Made by a program: the position numbers and the translations under genes. This document shows, piece after piece, positions 17,436 to 25,706 of a DNA stretch of 64,000 bases; within the stretch, counting starts at the first letter, position 1, and the number at the start of each line of letters is the position of its first letter. Source of the stretch: Chitinophaga filiformis (GTDB taxonomy: Bacteria > Bacteroidota > Bacteroidia > Chitinophagales > Chitinophagaceae); assembly GCF_023100805.1 (NCBI RefSeq), contig NZ_CP095855.1, positions 6,427,001 to 6,491,000 of the forward strand, in the 5' to 3' direction. The notes under the pieces are model-generated. The model was not told the origin of the DNA. It made no database searches and saw nothing but the letters and a program-made list of their open reading frames with translations.

Positions 17436-18275
17436 ATGCAAACCATCCTCGTACTTACAGATTTTTCCAATGTAGCGCTACGGGCCGCTCAATATGCCAT
17501 TCACCTGGCAGGGCAGCTGCATAGCAGGCGCATCCTTTTGTTCAACGCCTACCAAAGCCTTGAACCTGTTTCCAATGTACCTGTTACACCGGAACTACCG
17601 ATCATACAGGCCAACCCTGATGAATTGTATAAAGAAAGTATCATGCAGCTGGACAAGCTCCGCGACTTGCTGGAACCCACTGCTGCAGGTATTACGATCG
17701 ATACGCTTTCAGAAGATGATATACTCGAAGAGGCGGTCAGAAAACTGATCAGTAAAGAACAGGTGGACCTGGTAGTGGCTGGTCTTGCCGATAAATCTAA
17801 CCTGGAAAAATTCCTGGTGGGCAGCCATAGCATCAGGGTTATGGAGAGTTGCAATTATCCGCTGGTGATCGTTCCTGAAGATGCCAGGATAACGCCGCTT
17901 GAAAAAGTACTGCTCGCTGTTGACTTTGAGACCCTCCGGCGGGGGAAGGCATTAGCCGGACTGGTTGAAATACTCAACAGCATACATGCCGAACTGTATG
18001 TGGTCAACGTTGCCAGCGATGAGGGTTATTCATCAGAGACGAAAGAAGATATTCAACACCTCCATCAGCTGCTGGACAAATATCATCCTTCATTCAATTA
18101 CGTAGAAGATACCAACGTAGTTAACAGTATCAATGAATTTGCCGCTGAGCATGATATTTCAATGATCATTGCCGTGCATGAAAAAAAAGGCCTGCTGGCA
18201 ACTATATTCCAGAAAAGTGTATCGAAGCAACTGGCATGGAACAGTAACGTTCCTCTGCTGATCCTTCCTGCCTGA
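17436..18275 (+). CDS. Tandem universal stress protein
   Basis: Cytosolic 279-aa protein of two UspA-like halves. The first (1-150) starts TILVLTDFSNVALRAAQYA and ends VVAGLADKSNLEKFLVGSHSIRVME with the nucleotide-loop-like GS segment and the closing strand YPLVIVPE. The second (about 155-279) is more degenerate but repeats the fold, ending SVSKQLAWNSNVPLLILP. Tandem Usp proteins are common in Bacteroidota. It is monocistronic; the 171-bp gap upstream holds its promoter, although no clean TAnnTTTG box is visible. Its role in stress survival is a family inference. Confidence 0.9.
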   Translation: MQTILVLTDFSNVALRAAQYAIHLAGQLHSRRILLFNAYQSLEPVSNVPVTPELPIIQANPDELYKESIMQLDKLRDLLEPTAAGITIDTLSEDDILEEAVRKLISKEQVDLVVAGLADKSNLEKFLVGSHSIRVMESCNYPLVIVPEDARITPLEKVLLAVDFETLRRGKALAGLVEILNSIHAELYVVNVASDEGYSSETKEDIQHLHQLLDKYHPSFNYVEDTNVVNSINEFAAEHDISMIIAVHEKKGLLATIFQKSVSKQLAWNSNVPLLILPA

Positions 18276-18301
18276 AACATCACTGTACAGGTTACAGGAT
18301 T

Positions 18302-18383
18302 CCGGGATATACTTTTCGCTGCATCTTCCGATACCTGTTATGATATCACGATACTTTCCGCGGATGACAGATGTATATCCCGG
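18302..18383. repeat. Spaced 11-bp inverted repeat between convergent genes
   Basis: CCGGGATATAC (18302-18312) has a perfect inverted copy GTATATCCCGG (18373-18383), 60 bp apart, in the space between the convergent universal stress and DoxX genes. It could close a large mRNA 3' structure; there is no T-tract. Confidence 0.4.
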
Positions 18384-18413
18384 TCAATGTAACATGCATA
18401 TCGTTCATTTTAC

Positions 18414-18812
18414 TCAGGCCACTGCCAATGATGCGTTTCCTTTTGCTGCTTCGAAACGTTTCCAGGCATAATACGGCACAAACATGATCAGCAATGCCAC
18501 TACAGGTGGGATCAGTTCTCCGATCGGATCGCTAACTGCTGCGCGGGAACAAAATGCCCCGATAAAATTGATGGTAAAACCAGCATATGCCCACTCTCTC
18601 AGGGTCTTGAATTTAGGCTGCAGAATAGCCAGCGCACCCAGTAATTTAGCGACGCCGAAAATGGTCAGTACATACTCAGGATAACCCAGATGTTTCATGA
18701 TAGCCACACCGGTTGCCTCATGTGTGATCCCTCCTATGCTATCCATCAGCATCAGTAATGCAAAAATACCTGTTGATACCCAGTAAAAAATTCTGATCTT
18801 ATTCGTTTTCAT
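18414..18812 (-). CDS. DoxX-like membrane protein
   Basis: A 132-aa four-helix membrane protein (MKTNKIRIFYWVSTGIFALL at the N terminus, then segments around YVLTIFGVAKLLGALAIL, AYAGFTINFIGAF and LIPPVVALLIMFVPYY). It matches the DoxX-like group of small Bacteroidota membrane proteins with a GVAKLLGALA motif. ATG 18812 follows a -7 box at 18832-18839; the frame upstream to 19067 crosses that promoter and the neighbouring gene. Function is unknown. Confidence 0.85.
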   Translation of the reverse strand: MKTNKIRIFYWVSTGIFALLMLMDSIGGITHEATGVAIMKHLGYPEYVLTIFGVAKLLGALAILQPKFKTLREWAYAGFTINFIGAFCSRAAVSDPIGELIPPVVALLIMFVPYYAWKRFEAAKGNASLAVA

Positions 18813-18831
18813 AATTGTGTGTTTTATGATG

Positions 18832-18839
18832 CAAACATA
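18832..18839 (-). promoter_or_regulatory. -7 box for the DoxX-like gene
   Basis: On the minus strand the sequence is TATGTTTG, an exact TAnnTTTG match 20 bp before the ATG at 18812. It fixes the start over the longer upstream frame. Confidence 0.6.
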
Positions 18840-19002
18840 TCTGCATTTTCCAAGTGATGTAATGTGCAATTCGGACAGTATAAGGGGGAATTCCGGACAT
18901 TCCCCTGATTTCTGGTCAGTCAAGCCATAGTATAACATTCCGTCTTTATTTAGTAAATTGATCCGCAAGACCTTTGACCAGGCGTTCATTAAAAGACAGG
19001 AC

Positions 19003-19596
19003 ATGAAAAGCATTACCCGGCTATATCTGACATTATTGCTGCTGACAGCGGCTACTCCCTTCACCATTGCTCAATCCCGGTTGCAAAGCTTTGACGACAG
19101 GGCACTGGAATACCTGGAAGCCCACCGTACACCAGGGCAGACCAAAGCCTGGCTGCTCATTTCCAACACGAACGACTATGTGAATGTGGCCATTCCGGCA
19201 GGTTTGCTGGTAGCGGGCATCATCGATCACAATCCCGATATGCGTCAGAACGCCCTGTATGTAGCCAGCAGCACCGCCACCACTTTCCTTGTGAACACAC
19301 TTATCAAGAAACTGGTGAGGCGCCCCCGTCCCTTTATATCGAATGTTCATCTTACTGCAGTATATCAACCCTCTTCCACTTCTTTCCCTTCCGGGCATAC
19401 CTCGTCTGCCTTCAGTTCTGCAACTGCGCTGGCAAGGGCTTATCCGAAGTGGTATGTGATTGCACCGGCTTTCTTATGGTCTGGTGCTGTAGGTTATTCG
19501 CGGATGTACCTGGGCGTACACTATCCCTCCGATGTTACCGCAGGCGCTCTGCTGGGAGCAGGAACGGCGTTTGGGCTTGGGTTCATCAGGCCGTGA
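19003..19596 (+). CDS. Exported PAP2-superfamily phosphatase
   Basis: Lipid or nucleotide phosphatase of the PAP2 superfamily, 197 aa. A signal peptide (MKSITRLYLTLLLLTAATPF) leads to an extracytoplasmic domain with the complete three-part signature: K102-x6-RP (KKLVRRPRP), PSGH with H132, and SR-x5-H-x3-D with nucleophile H173 and D177 in SRMYLGVHYPSD. ATG 19003 has an upstream GACAGG and gives the signal peptide; the frame from 18958 adds 15 polar residues. The substrate (for example phosphatidate or undecaprenyl pyrophosphate) is not shown. Confidence 0.92.
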   Translation: MKSITRLYLTLLLLTAATPFTIAQSRLQSFDDRALEYLEAHRTPGQTKAWLLISNTNDYVNVAIPAGLLVAGIIDHNPDMRQNALYVASSTATTFLVNTLIKKLVRRPRPFISNVHLTAVYQPSSTSFPSGHTSSAFSSATALARAYPKWYVIAPAFLWSGAVGYSRMYLGVHYPSDVTAGALLGAGTAFGLGFIRP

Positions 19597-19607
19597 CGGC
19601 GGGTTCA

Positions 19608-20171
19608 TTATACCCTGATCTCCTTTACAACAGTGGTCTTATTGCCGGGAATGTTTGCAGCACTTATTTCGACCCTTGCACTGCGGGTATCCAGCTCTTT
19701 TGTGGCCTGATAGATCCAGACCGCCGGTATCCAGTCTTCTGTTGCATAGCCCTCCTCTATTAATGTTCCATCTTTATTGAAGATCTTCACACTGACCTGC
19801 CACACCCTGAAAAAGTTCCTGGTTCGTATGGTGATCTTTTCACCGGGGCGACCGTTGTAATCCTGAAAATCCACATCAGTGATCTGAGGTGTGGTCATGG
19901 CGTCTTTTAATGCCATGTTGCGGGCATTCTGTGCTCCGGTAGCAAGCGACTGGTAATAAAATTTCAGGTCCGGGTCTGCCACAGCCTCCTGTGCAAAACC
20001 GGATGCGATCTCAAACTTAGTTTGTAAGGCGATCTGCTCCGCAGTAAATTTCAACTTACGCGTCGTTCTTGCCTGCCTTATTACAGGTGTTCCTTTACGG
20101 TTGTAAAAATTCAGGTTCCCGATCGTCCCCGAGATACTACTGGTTAAAATGTTGCGAATTACTTTTGCCAT
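19608..20171 (-). CDS. Conserved hypothetical protein with SGTIGNLNFY motif
   Basis: A 187-aa soluble protein without signal peptide. The N-terminal stretch SSISGTIGNLNFYNRKGTPV resembles the G-x-x-G-N-x-x-x-Y start of DUF6266-like Bacteroidota proteins, but I cannot assign it firmly. A middle helical part (AEQIALQTKFEIASGFAQEA) is followed by beta-rich sequence with repeated short strands to the C terminus. It starts with MAKVIRN and lies 11 bp from the convergent PAP2 gene. Function is unknown. Confidence 0.6.
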   Translation of the reverse strand: MAKVIRNILTSSISGTIGNLNFYNRKGTPVIRQARTTRKLKFTAEQIALQTKFEIASGFAQEAVADPDLKFYYQSLATGAQNARNMALKDAMTTPQITDVDFQDYNGRPGEKITIRTRNFFRVWQVSVKIFNKDGTLIEEGYATEDWIPAVWIYQATKELDTRSARVEISAANIPGNKTTVVKEIRV

Positions 20172-20624
20172 ATAAAATTGTTTTGGTGATGAAATGATTT
20201 ACAGCGCAATATCAAGCAGCCAATCAAAACGCATTCAAAGAAAAATGTGAGCGATCACTCCTGCAAAGTGAGCTGCCGGTATTGCGGCGTGACCACCTTA
20301 TCTTCCTTTCTAAAAAACCGCTTTCCCGGATTTGCTGTAATAACATTGTAATAGCAATAGTACATACTAATGCAAAACAGTTTTCAGGAAAGTGCACGGG
20401 CAGGCGAAACTAACGGGCAGGCGAAATCCCGTCATAAAACGTCAATTTTCCTCCTATAAAACCTCTTTGATTTGTTTCTGCGAGATACTATATGCAATAT
20501 TACGCATACAAATAAAGTACTTAAAAAAAAACTATACGAGAGCCCCAAATTAACAAATAAGAGGCCTTTTTCGGCTCATAAGAGCCTTTCTGTCCTTTCA
20601 GACAGCCTCGCTCAATACTTCGTC

Positions 20625-20750
20625 TATAGTGGAGCCTATAACCTACAGGCGCTCTACCCCTACATTACAGGCACTATTCTATAGCGATCGGTATACAATA
20701 GTGGCTATAATGTAGGAGCAGAGCGCCTGTAGGTTATAGGTTCCACTATA
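20625..20750. repeat. 126-bp near-perfect palindrome
   Basis: The outer arms 20625-20667 and 20708-20750 (43 bases each) are inverted copies with three mismatches; two of the three would form G-U wobble pairs in RNA. The inner 40 bases continue the symmetry (CACTATT against AATAGTG), closing around CGATCG. The GC-richest part of each arm is AGAGCGCCTGTAGGTTATAGG-like. No transposase or gene accompanies it. It may be a MITE-like element, a protein-binding cruciform or a structured RNA. Confidence 0.85.
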
Positions 20751-20847
20751 TTGCTATAGGATCCTGACGCTTATTGTAAGCTGAAAATGTCCCAATCTAC
20801 CCCCTATTATGTCGTTTTCACGACCCGTGCAACCAAAAGGTTTCACA

Positions 20848-20855
20848 TATTTTTG
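20848..20855 (+). promoter_or_regulatory. -7 box for the 79-aa protein gene
   Basis: TATTTTTG is an exact TAnnTTTG match 75 bp before the ATG at 20931, leaving a leader of about 70 nt. Confidence 0.5.
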
Positions 20856-20930
20856 TACACATAAGGCGCCATAAAAGGACCTTATAGCGGCGGAGTCCGA
20901 TTAAAACCTGCAACCTGAAACTTTTGGTAT

Positions 20931-21170
20931 ATGGTGGAAGTATTCAAAACCAATGTTAACAAGAGGGAGCATGCTTATATGCTCCTGACACAAATGCACA
21001 GAATACGCGCTGAATATAAAGCAAATTTTGACCTGGAAGACTGCGACAGGATACTGCGTGTGGAGTGCAGATCCGGCGCCGTTAATCCTTCAGTAGTGAT
21101 CAACCTGCTGAAAAGATATGGATTTGAAGTAGATGTGCTGGCAGACGAAGTGGTACTTCCTCATGCCTGA
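20931..21170 (+). CDS. Small HMA-fold-like conserved protein
   Basis: A 79-aa cytosolic protein. Its pattern VEVFKTNVN, a helix (AYMLLTQMHRI), NFDLEDCDRILRVECRSG, a second helix (PSVVINLLKRYG) and FEVDVL is beta-alpha-beta-beta-alpha-beta, the fold of heavy-metal-associated domains. The canonical CxxC metal site is absent; cysteines occur in EDCDR and VECRS instead. Similar small proteins are frequent in Bacteroidota. It sits beside the nitric-oxide gene group but on its own promoter. Function is unknown. Confidence 0.7.
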   Translation: MVEVFKTNVNKREHAYMLLTQMHRIRAEYKANFDLEDCDRILRVECRSGAVNPSVVINLLKRYGFEVDVLADEVVLPHA

Positions 21171-21307
21171 TCATAAAAATGCAACAACATGTCCCGGCCT
21201 CAGCGCTATGCCTGCAAAGGAGCCTGACAGCGGGGCCTCATATTTCTCCTTTCGCCATCTCAAACTACACCGGAGCCGGCAGGATACTGATCTGTCCTTC
21301 CCTCCGG

Positions 21308-21706
21308 TTAGTTGTTATTGCCCGGCGGAAATCCCAGCATTGACTGCATGATCCTCGCTATATTTTTTGCGCGCGCCTTGGCGTTGTCAGCAATCTCTCC
21401 CTGGAACAGTGCATCTACTGTACCGTTGAAAAGCGACAACCACTGACTAAAATGATTGGGCGCTATGGGCAGGGTTAAATGTTTACTCATAGGGTCGCCC
21501 TTATACTTTCCGGAATATAAGAGCATAGTGCTCCAGAAATTGCACATGATGTCAAGATGCGGCCCCCAGTCGGCGATCGCCTGATCAAATACGGGCCCCA
21601 ACAGCTCGTCTGCCCTTACCTTATCATAAAAAGTATATACGAGCTTCGCTACATCTTCTTCTGTCTGAATGTCTGCCAGGGGCGGCCTCATATCAATATC
21701 TGTCAT
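21308..21706 (-). CDS. Group III truncated haemoglobin
   Basis: A 132-aa globin of the trHbP group. The segment KHLTLPIAPNHFSQWLSLF is diagnostic for group III, with H76 aligned with the haem-binding F8 histidine; YTFYDKVRADELLGPVFDQ is the B/E-helix region and carries the B10-type tyrosine. Group III globins bind O2 and NO and, in Campylobacter, are tied to nitrosative stress. Here the gene is divergent from an Rrf2/NsrR-like regulator and next to Ric and a NO reductase, so NO scavenging is a strong inference. A minus-strand -7 box and the shared operator lie upstream. Confidence 0.93.
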   Translation of the reverse strand: MTDIDMRPPLADIQTEEDVAKLVYTFYDKVRADELLGPVFDQAIADWGPHLDIMCNFWSTMLLYSGKYKGDPMSKHLTLPIAPNHFSQWLSLFNGTVDALFQGEIADNAKARAKNIARIMQSMLGFPPGNNN

Positions 21707-21778
21707 AACTGTATCTTACCTGTTTTATAATTCAAAAACGGTAAAGGAAATATACCTGTCTCCCGCCGTTTCTGATGT

Positions 21779-21786
21779 CAAAGTTA
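21779..21786 (-). promoter_or_regulatory. -7 box for the haemoglobin gene
   Basis: The minus strand reads TAACTTTG, an exact TAnnTTTG match 73 bp before the ATG at 21706. The adjacent palindrome at 21800-21825 covers the region upstream of this box. Confidence 0.5.
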
Positions 21787-21799
21787 TAGCTTTTTAGGA

Positions 21800-21825
21800 A
21801 TTAAAAGACTTTTTTGTCTTTTAAT
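21800..21825. promoter_or_regulatory. Palindromic operator shared by haemoglobin and Rrf2 genes
   Basis: A perfect 10-bp inverted repeat, ATTAAAAGAC-N6-GTCTTTTAAT. It overlaps the presumed -33 element (TTG at 21814-21816) of the rrf2 promoter and lies just upstream of the haemoglobin -7 box, so one dimer could repress both. A diverged copy occurs before ric. Binding by the Rrf2 protein is inferred. Confidence 0.65.
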
Positions 21826-21837
21826 AAAAATCTGTAC

Positions 21838-21845
21838 TATATTTG
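21838..21845 (+). promoter_or_regulatory. -7 box for the Rrf2 regulator gene
   Basis: TATATTTG matches TAnnTTTG; TTG at 21814-21816 lies 21 bases upstream, suitable for a Bacteroidota -33 element. The ATG is at 21863. Confidence 0.65.
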
Positions 21846-21862
21846 TTCCATAATTCGAAAGG

Positions 21863-22297
21863 ATGTTTTCAAAAACTTGTGAATATGCCATCCGGGCAAT
21901 GATATTTATTGCACAGCAGTCGAAGGATGGAAGCAGAGTGGGTATCAAGGATATAGCAAAGGGAATAGATTCTCCTGAGCATTTCATCGCTAAAATTTTG
22001 CAGGATCTCGGCAGGAAAGGTGTTGTACAATCGCTGAAAGGCCCTACCGGCGGTTTCTACCTCGATAACAGCGGCAGGAAAACAAGCCTTGCCACCATCG
22101 TTAAAGCCGTGGACGGTGATGATATCTTTTCCGGCTGCGGCCTCGGACTGAAACAATGTTCAGACAAGCACCCCTGCCCTCTTCACCATGAATTCATCAA
22201 TATCAGGAAAGATATTACCAACATGTTGAATAAAACAAAAGTGGGCGACCTCCAGGAGCAGCTGGATAAGAAACTGACATTCCTGCGGCGGGACTAA
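21863..22297 (+). CDS. Rrf2-family regulator, NsrR-like with Fe-S cysteines
   Basis: A 144-aa winged-helix repressor of the Rrf2 family. It begins MFSKTCEYAIRAMIFIAQQS, has the recognition helix region SPEHFIAKILQDLGRKGVVQS and the wing GPTGGFYL. Three cysteines, C92, C99 and C105 (GCGLGLKQCSDKHPCPL), match the cluster ligands of NsrR/IscR proteins, so it probably senses NO or Fe-S status through a cluster. Divergent haemoglobin and downstream ric and NO-reductase genes support NO sensing. It likely binds the palindrome in its own promoter. Confidence 0.92.
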   Translation: MFSKTCEYAIRAMIFIAQQSKDGSRVGIKDIAKGIDSPEHFIAKILQDLGRKGVVQSLKGPTGGFYLDNSGRKTSLATIVKAVDGDDIFSGCGLGLKQCSDKHPCPLHHEFINIRKDITNMLNKTKVGDLQEQLDKKLTFLRRD

Positions 22298-22307
22298 AAT
22301 TTTTTAC

Positions 22308-22333
22308 AATAATAAAAGACAAAAAGGTATTAA
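22308..22333 (+). promoter_or_regulatory. Diverged second copy of the Rrf2-site upstream of ric
   Basis: The 26 bases align with the operator at 21800: the left arm AATAAAAGAC differs at one position from ATTAAAAGAC, and the right arm keeps six of ten positions. It lies 72 bp before the ric ATG. The weaker symmetry makes this tentative. Confidence 0.4.
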
Positions 22334-22404
22334 TATCCATTATATAAGTACAACATTTCATAGATAACCGGAACAAAAATTTACTTACTATAAATACACT
22401 TAAG

Positions 22405-23127
22405 ATGAATACAACAAGAATCCTGGATCAGGTAACCGTAGCCGATATGGCAGCAGCCGATTACCGTAACGCGGATGTATTTGCCAAACTTGGCATTGAC
22501 TTTTGCTGCGGCGGTAATATTACATTGAAAGAAGCCGCCCGCCGGCGTGGCATAGAGGAAGCCGTTCTTATTTCCGAACTGGATAAGGCAACCCGGGAAA
22601 CTGCGCCGCCATCAGATGATTATATCAACCTGGACCTGCATGTACTGATCGACCATATTGTTGGCGCCCACCACCAGTATGTCAGGGAGAATGCACCTAT
22701 TATAGCGCAGCTGGCCAGCAAAGTAGCCCGCAGGCACGGTAAGGAACATCCTGAATTAGTAGAACTGGAAGCAGGCGCTATAGGTTTCCTGGATGACCTG
22801 CTGCAACACATGGAAAAGGAAGAACGGGTATTGTTCCCAGCTATCATCCGCCTCGAACAATTACAGAGTAGTGACGAATCGCCTGCAAAAAGTTTCATCG
22901 TGAGTGCCATAAAAGTAATGCGTGCAGAACATGATACTTCCGGCGAAGATCTGCGTGTATTCCGCAAACTTACCAACGACTATGCTTTACCGGAAGGCGC
23001 CTGCAATTCCTATACATTGCTTTTCGAAAAAATGAAAGCCTTTGAAGCAGACCTGATGCGCCATATCCATCTTGAAAATAATATCCTGTTTCCGAAGGCT
23101 GCACAACTTGAACAATCAGTGTCCTAG
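22405..23127 (+). CDS. ric: Iron-sulfur cluster repair di-iron protein Ric (YtfE/ScdA)
   Basis: Cytosolic di-iron protein that restores Fe-S clusters after NO or oxidative damage. The 240-aa product has the ScdA N-terminal domain with KLGIDFCCGG (C34-C35) and a hemerythrin-like four-helix bundle with the iron-binding histidines and glutamates in DHIVGAHHQYVREN, LLQHMEKEERVLFPAI, MRAEHDTSGEDL and MRHIHLENNILFPKA. The length is usual. It is followed after 44 bp by the NO reductase gene and preceded by the Rrf2 regulator, so the three form a NO-response unit. Confidence 0.95.
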   Translation: MNTTRILDQVTVADMAAADYRNADVFAKLGIDFCCGGNITLKEAARRRGIEEAVLISELDKATRETAPPSDDYINLDLHVLIDHIVGAHHQYVRENAPIIAQLASKVARRHGKEHPELVELEAGAIGFLDDLLQHMEKEERVLFPAIIRLEQLQSSDESPAKSFIVSAIKVMRAEHDTSGEDLRVFRKLTNDYALPEGACNSYTLLFEKMKAFEADLMRHIHLENNILFPKAAQLEQSVS

Positions 23128-23171
23128 GAAAGCCTCTCCCACTCAGTCCATACCAACTACAAAAAAGAACC

Positions 23172-25415
23172 ATGACTACTAAAAAACTATGGCTTTGGCT
23201 GGCCCTGGTAATGGCCAGCTCATTTGCCGTGCTTATTTTCTTCGGTAATGATATATACAGAAAAGCGCCTCCCATCCCTGCAAAGGTGCTTAGTGAAACA
23301 GGCGAGGTGCTGTTCACAGGTCAGGATGTGAAAGATGGCCAGAATGTGTGGCAATCTATCGGCGGACAAACAGTAGGCAGTATATGGGGACATGGAGCGT
23401 ATATTGCTCCTGACTGGACGGCCGACTACCTGCACCGTGAATCACTCGCCATGCTCACCGCACTTGCAGAGAAAGACGGGAAGGTGTATAGCAGCTTATC
23501 TGACGAAGAACAGCTTGTGTACAAAGCGCGTATGAAGCATGAGCTCAGGACCAATACCTTTAATGCCACTGAAAATACTATCACCTATTCCGCCAGCAGG
23601 TCAAAGGTCTTTCATGAGCTGGCGGCCTATTATACCAAACTGTTCATGAACGATCCTTCCTTCAGCGTACTGCGTAATCAGTATGCCATAAAGGAAGGTA
23701 CTATCCAGGATCCTGAGCGTATGCGGCTGATGGCGGCCTTCTTTGCCTGGAGCACCTGGGTATGTATCAGTGAAAGGCCTGATGGTACCAATGTCACCTA
23801 TACCAACAACTGGCCCAATGATGAACTGGTAGGCAATGTGCCGTCTGCTTCATTACATCTCTGGTCTGGTTTCAGTGTATTACTCCTGCTGGGGTGTATC
23901 GCATTGCTTGTATTATATCATGTACGCAATAAGGACGATGAACATGTCAGGCTGCCGGCGGCAGACCCGTTGAGAAATATGCAGCCCACGCCTTCTATGA
24001 AAGCAGTGCTGAAATACATCTGGGTGGTGAGTATACTCATTCTTGTACAGATGCTGGCGGGTATTATTACAGCGCACTATGGTGTGGAAGGACAAGGCTT
24101 TTATGGCATACCGCTGGATAAATTCCTGCCGCAGTCCATCTCCCGCAGCTGGCACGTACAGTTAGCCATCTTCTGGATCGCTACCTCATGGCTGGCCACG
24201 GGGCTTTATATGGGACCAGCCGTATCCGGTTACGAGCCGCGTTATCAGCAACTAGGCGTGAATATCCTTTTCATAGCGCTCATTATTGTAGTAGGCGGTT
24301 CCTTAACAGGACAGTGGCTCGGCGTCATGCAGAAGCTGGGACTGGTAGATAACTTTCTCTGGGGGCACCAGGGTTATGAATACATTGAACTGGGAAGGAT
24401 CTGGCAGATCTTACTGCTGACAGGCCTGGTGTTATGGCTGGTATTAATGCTTCGCGCACTGCTGCCGGCATTAAAGAAGAAAGATGAAAGCCGCCACCTG
24501 CTAAGCTTATTTGTGATCGCATCAGTAGCTATTGCTGTATTCTATGCAGCGGGCCTGATGTATGGCAGACAGACACATCTCGCTATTGCTGAATACTGGC
24601 GCTGGTGGGTAGTGCATCTCTGGGTGGAAGGCTTCTTTGAAGTATTTGCTACGGTAGTATCTGCATTCCTGTTCTGCAGGTTAGGATTATTACGCATGCA
24701 GTCAGCCACTACCAGTGTACTTTTCTCTACCATCGTCTTCCTGTCGGGCGGCATCCTGGGTACTTTCCATCACCTTTATTTCAGTGCTACACCGGTGGCA
24801 GTGCTGGCACTGGGCGCTACCTTCAGCGCACTGGAAATAGTACCACTGGTGTTGATAGGATATGAAGCTTACCACAACTATACGCTCAGCAAATCGACCG
24901 AATGGATCAAAGCATATAAGTGGCCGATCTATTGCTTCATCGCGATCTGCTTCTGGAACTTCCTCGGCGCCGGCATCTTCGGGTTTGCCATCAATCCGCC
25001 GATCGCTTTGTACTACATACAAGGCCTGAACACGACAGCAGTACATGGCCATGCGGCGCTGTTCGGTGTATATGGCATACTCGGTATCGGCCTGATGTTG
25101 TTTGTACTGAGGGGTTTGTATCCTAACCACCACTGGAATGAAAAGCTGATCGGCACCGCCTTCTGGATGGTCAACGCCGGATTGCTTGTGATGGTAACTG
25201 TCAGCATGCTTCCTATCGGTATTATGCAGGGTATCGCTTCTATTCAGCATGGATACTGGTATGCACGTTCTGCAGAATTCATGCAGACATCTACCATGCA
25301 GACCCTACGCTGGCTGCGTGTACCAGGCGATATACTGCTGGCAACAGGTGAATTGCTGCTGGTTGTATTTATTATCGGGCTAAAGACCGGATGGTCATTG
25401 AAAGATAAACGCTGA
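23172..25415 (+). CDS. norZ: Quinol-dependent nitric oxide reductase (qNor)
   Basis: Inner-membrane enzyme reducing 2 NO to N2O with electrons from quinol. The 747-aa chain carries an N-terminal soluble domain (about 35-215, including GQNVWQSIGGQTVGSIWGHG) fused to the 12-helix NorB-like core, the qNor layout. Haem and FeB ligands are present: H229 (LHLWSGF), H482 with E486 (VVHLWVEG), H533-H534 (FHHLYF), H625 and H627 (VHGHAALFG). The fused domain lacks a CxxCH haem c site, as expected for quinol use. It forms a unit with ric, and the terminator at 25453 ends it. It serves NO detoxification; no nitrite reductase is in the window. Confidence 0.95.
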   Translation: MTTKKLWLWLALVMASSFAVLIFFGNDIYRKAPPIPAKVLSETGEVLFTGQDVKDGQNVWQSIGGQTVGSIWGHGAYIAPDWTADYLHRESLAMLTALAEKDGKVYSSLSDEEQLVYKARMKHELRTNTFNATENTITYSASRSKVFHELAAYYTKLFMNDPSFSVLRNQYAIKEGTIQDPERMRLMAAFFAWSTWVCISERPDGTNVTYTNNWPNDELVGNVPSASLHLWSGFSVLLLLGCIALLVLYHVRNKDDEHVRLPAADPLRNMQPTPSMKAVLKYIWVVSILILVQMLAGIITAHYGVEGQGFYGIPLDKFLPQSISRSWHVQLAIFWIATSWLATGLYMGPAVSGYEPRYQQLGVNILFIALIIVVGGSLTGQWLGVMQKLGLVDNFLWGHQGYEYIELGRIWQILLLTGLVLWLVLMLRALLPALKKKDESRHLLSLFVIASVAIAVFYAAGLMYGRQTHLAIAEYWRWWVVHLWVEGFFEVFATVVSAFLFCRLGLLRMQSATTSVLFSTIVFLSGGILGTFHHLYFSATPVAVLALGATFSALEIVPLVLIGYEAYHNYTLSKSTEWIKAYKWPIYCFIAICFWNFLGAGIFGFAINPPIALYYIQGLNTTAVHGHAALFGVYGILGIGLMLFVLRGLYPNHHWNEKLIGTAFWMVNAGLLVMVTVSMLPIGIMQGIASIQHGYWYARSAEFMQTSTMQTLRWLRVPGDILLATGELLLVVFIIGLKTGWSLKDKR

Positions 25416-25452
25416 CAAAAATTATACGGGGGATTAATTACGAATGATGAGC

Positions 25453-25484
25453 AACCGTCCCAATGATATTGGGGCGGTTTTTTC
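25453..25484 (+). terminator. Terminator after the NO reductase gene
   Basis: A 12-bp stem AACCGTCCCAAT (25453-25464) pairs with 25468-25479 with one mismatch around loop GAT, and runs into TTTTTT. Confidence 0.88.
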
Positions 25485-25498
25485 TTGTTAAAAAATAC

Positions 25499-25506
25499 TA
25501 TTTTTG
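25499..25506 (+). promoter_or_regulatory. Possible -7 box upstream of rsgA
   Basis: TATTTTTG matches TAnnTTTG. It lies just after the terminator and would give a leader of about 190 nt to the ATG at 25707, or less if an earlier start is used. No gene is visible in that leader. Confidence 0.4.
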
Positions 25507-25706
25507 CTCACGTATGACATTCAGCAATACTACACACCGCCCATCTTCCGCCGGAATGCGTTGCAGCGTAACGCAGCTGGTACATTAAGTCCTGCTTAAT
25601 ACCCCTGCGTTCCCCACTTCCTTATTTCATATTTTTTATGAACCGATGCCCTGTTGCCCGGACACTGCATATTGTCCGCACGCACAGCGCTGCAATCTAT
25701 TCAACA

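Larger units (their letters stand above)
20172..20930. other. Long AT-rich non-coding stretch
   Basis: No gene with support. It holds a direct repeat CGGGCAGGCGAAA (two copies near 20397-20427), an A-tract near 20520, and the large palindrome annotated separately at 20625-20750. A 70-residue plus-strand frame (20472-20684) ends inside that palindrome and looks like chance. A -7 box at 20848 serves the next gene. Confidence 0.6.

Noticed and set aside
20472..20684. 70-residue plus-strand open frame
   Set aside because: Ends inside the 126-bp palindrome and shows no coding character.
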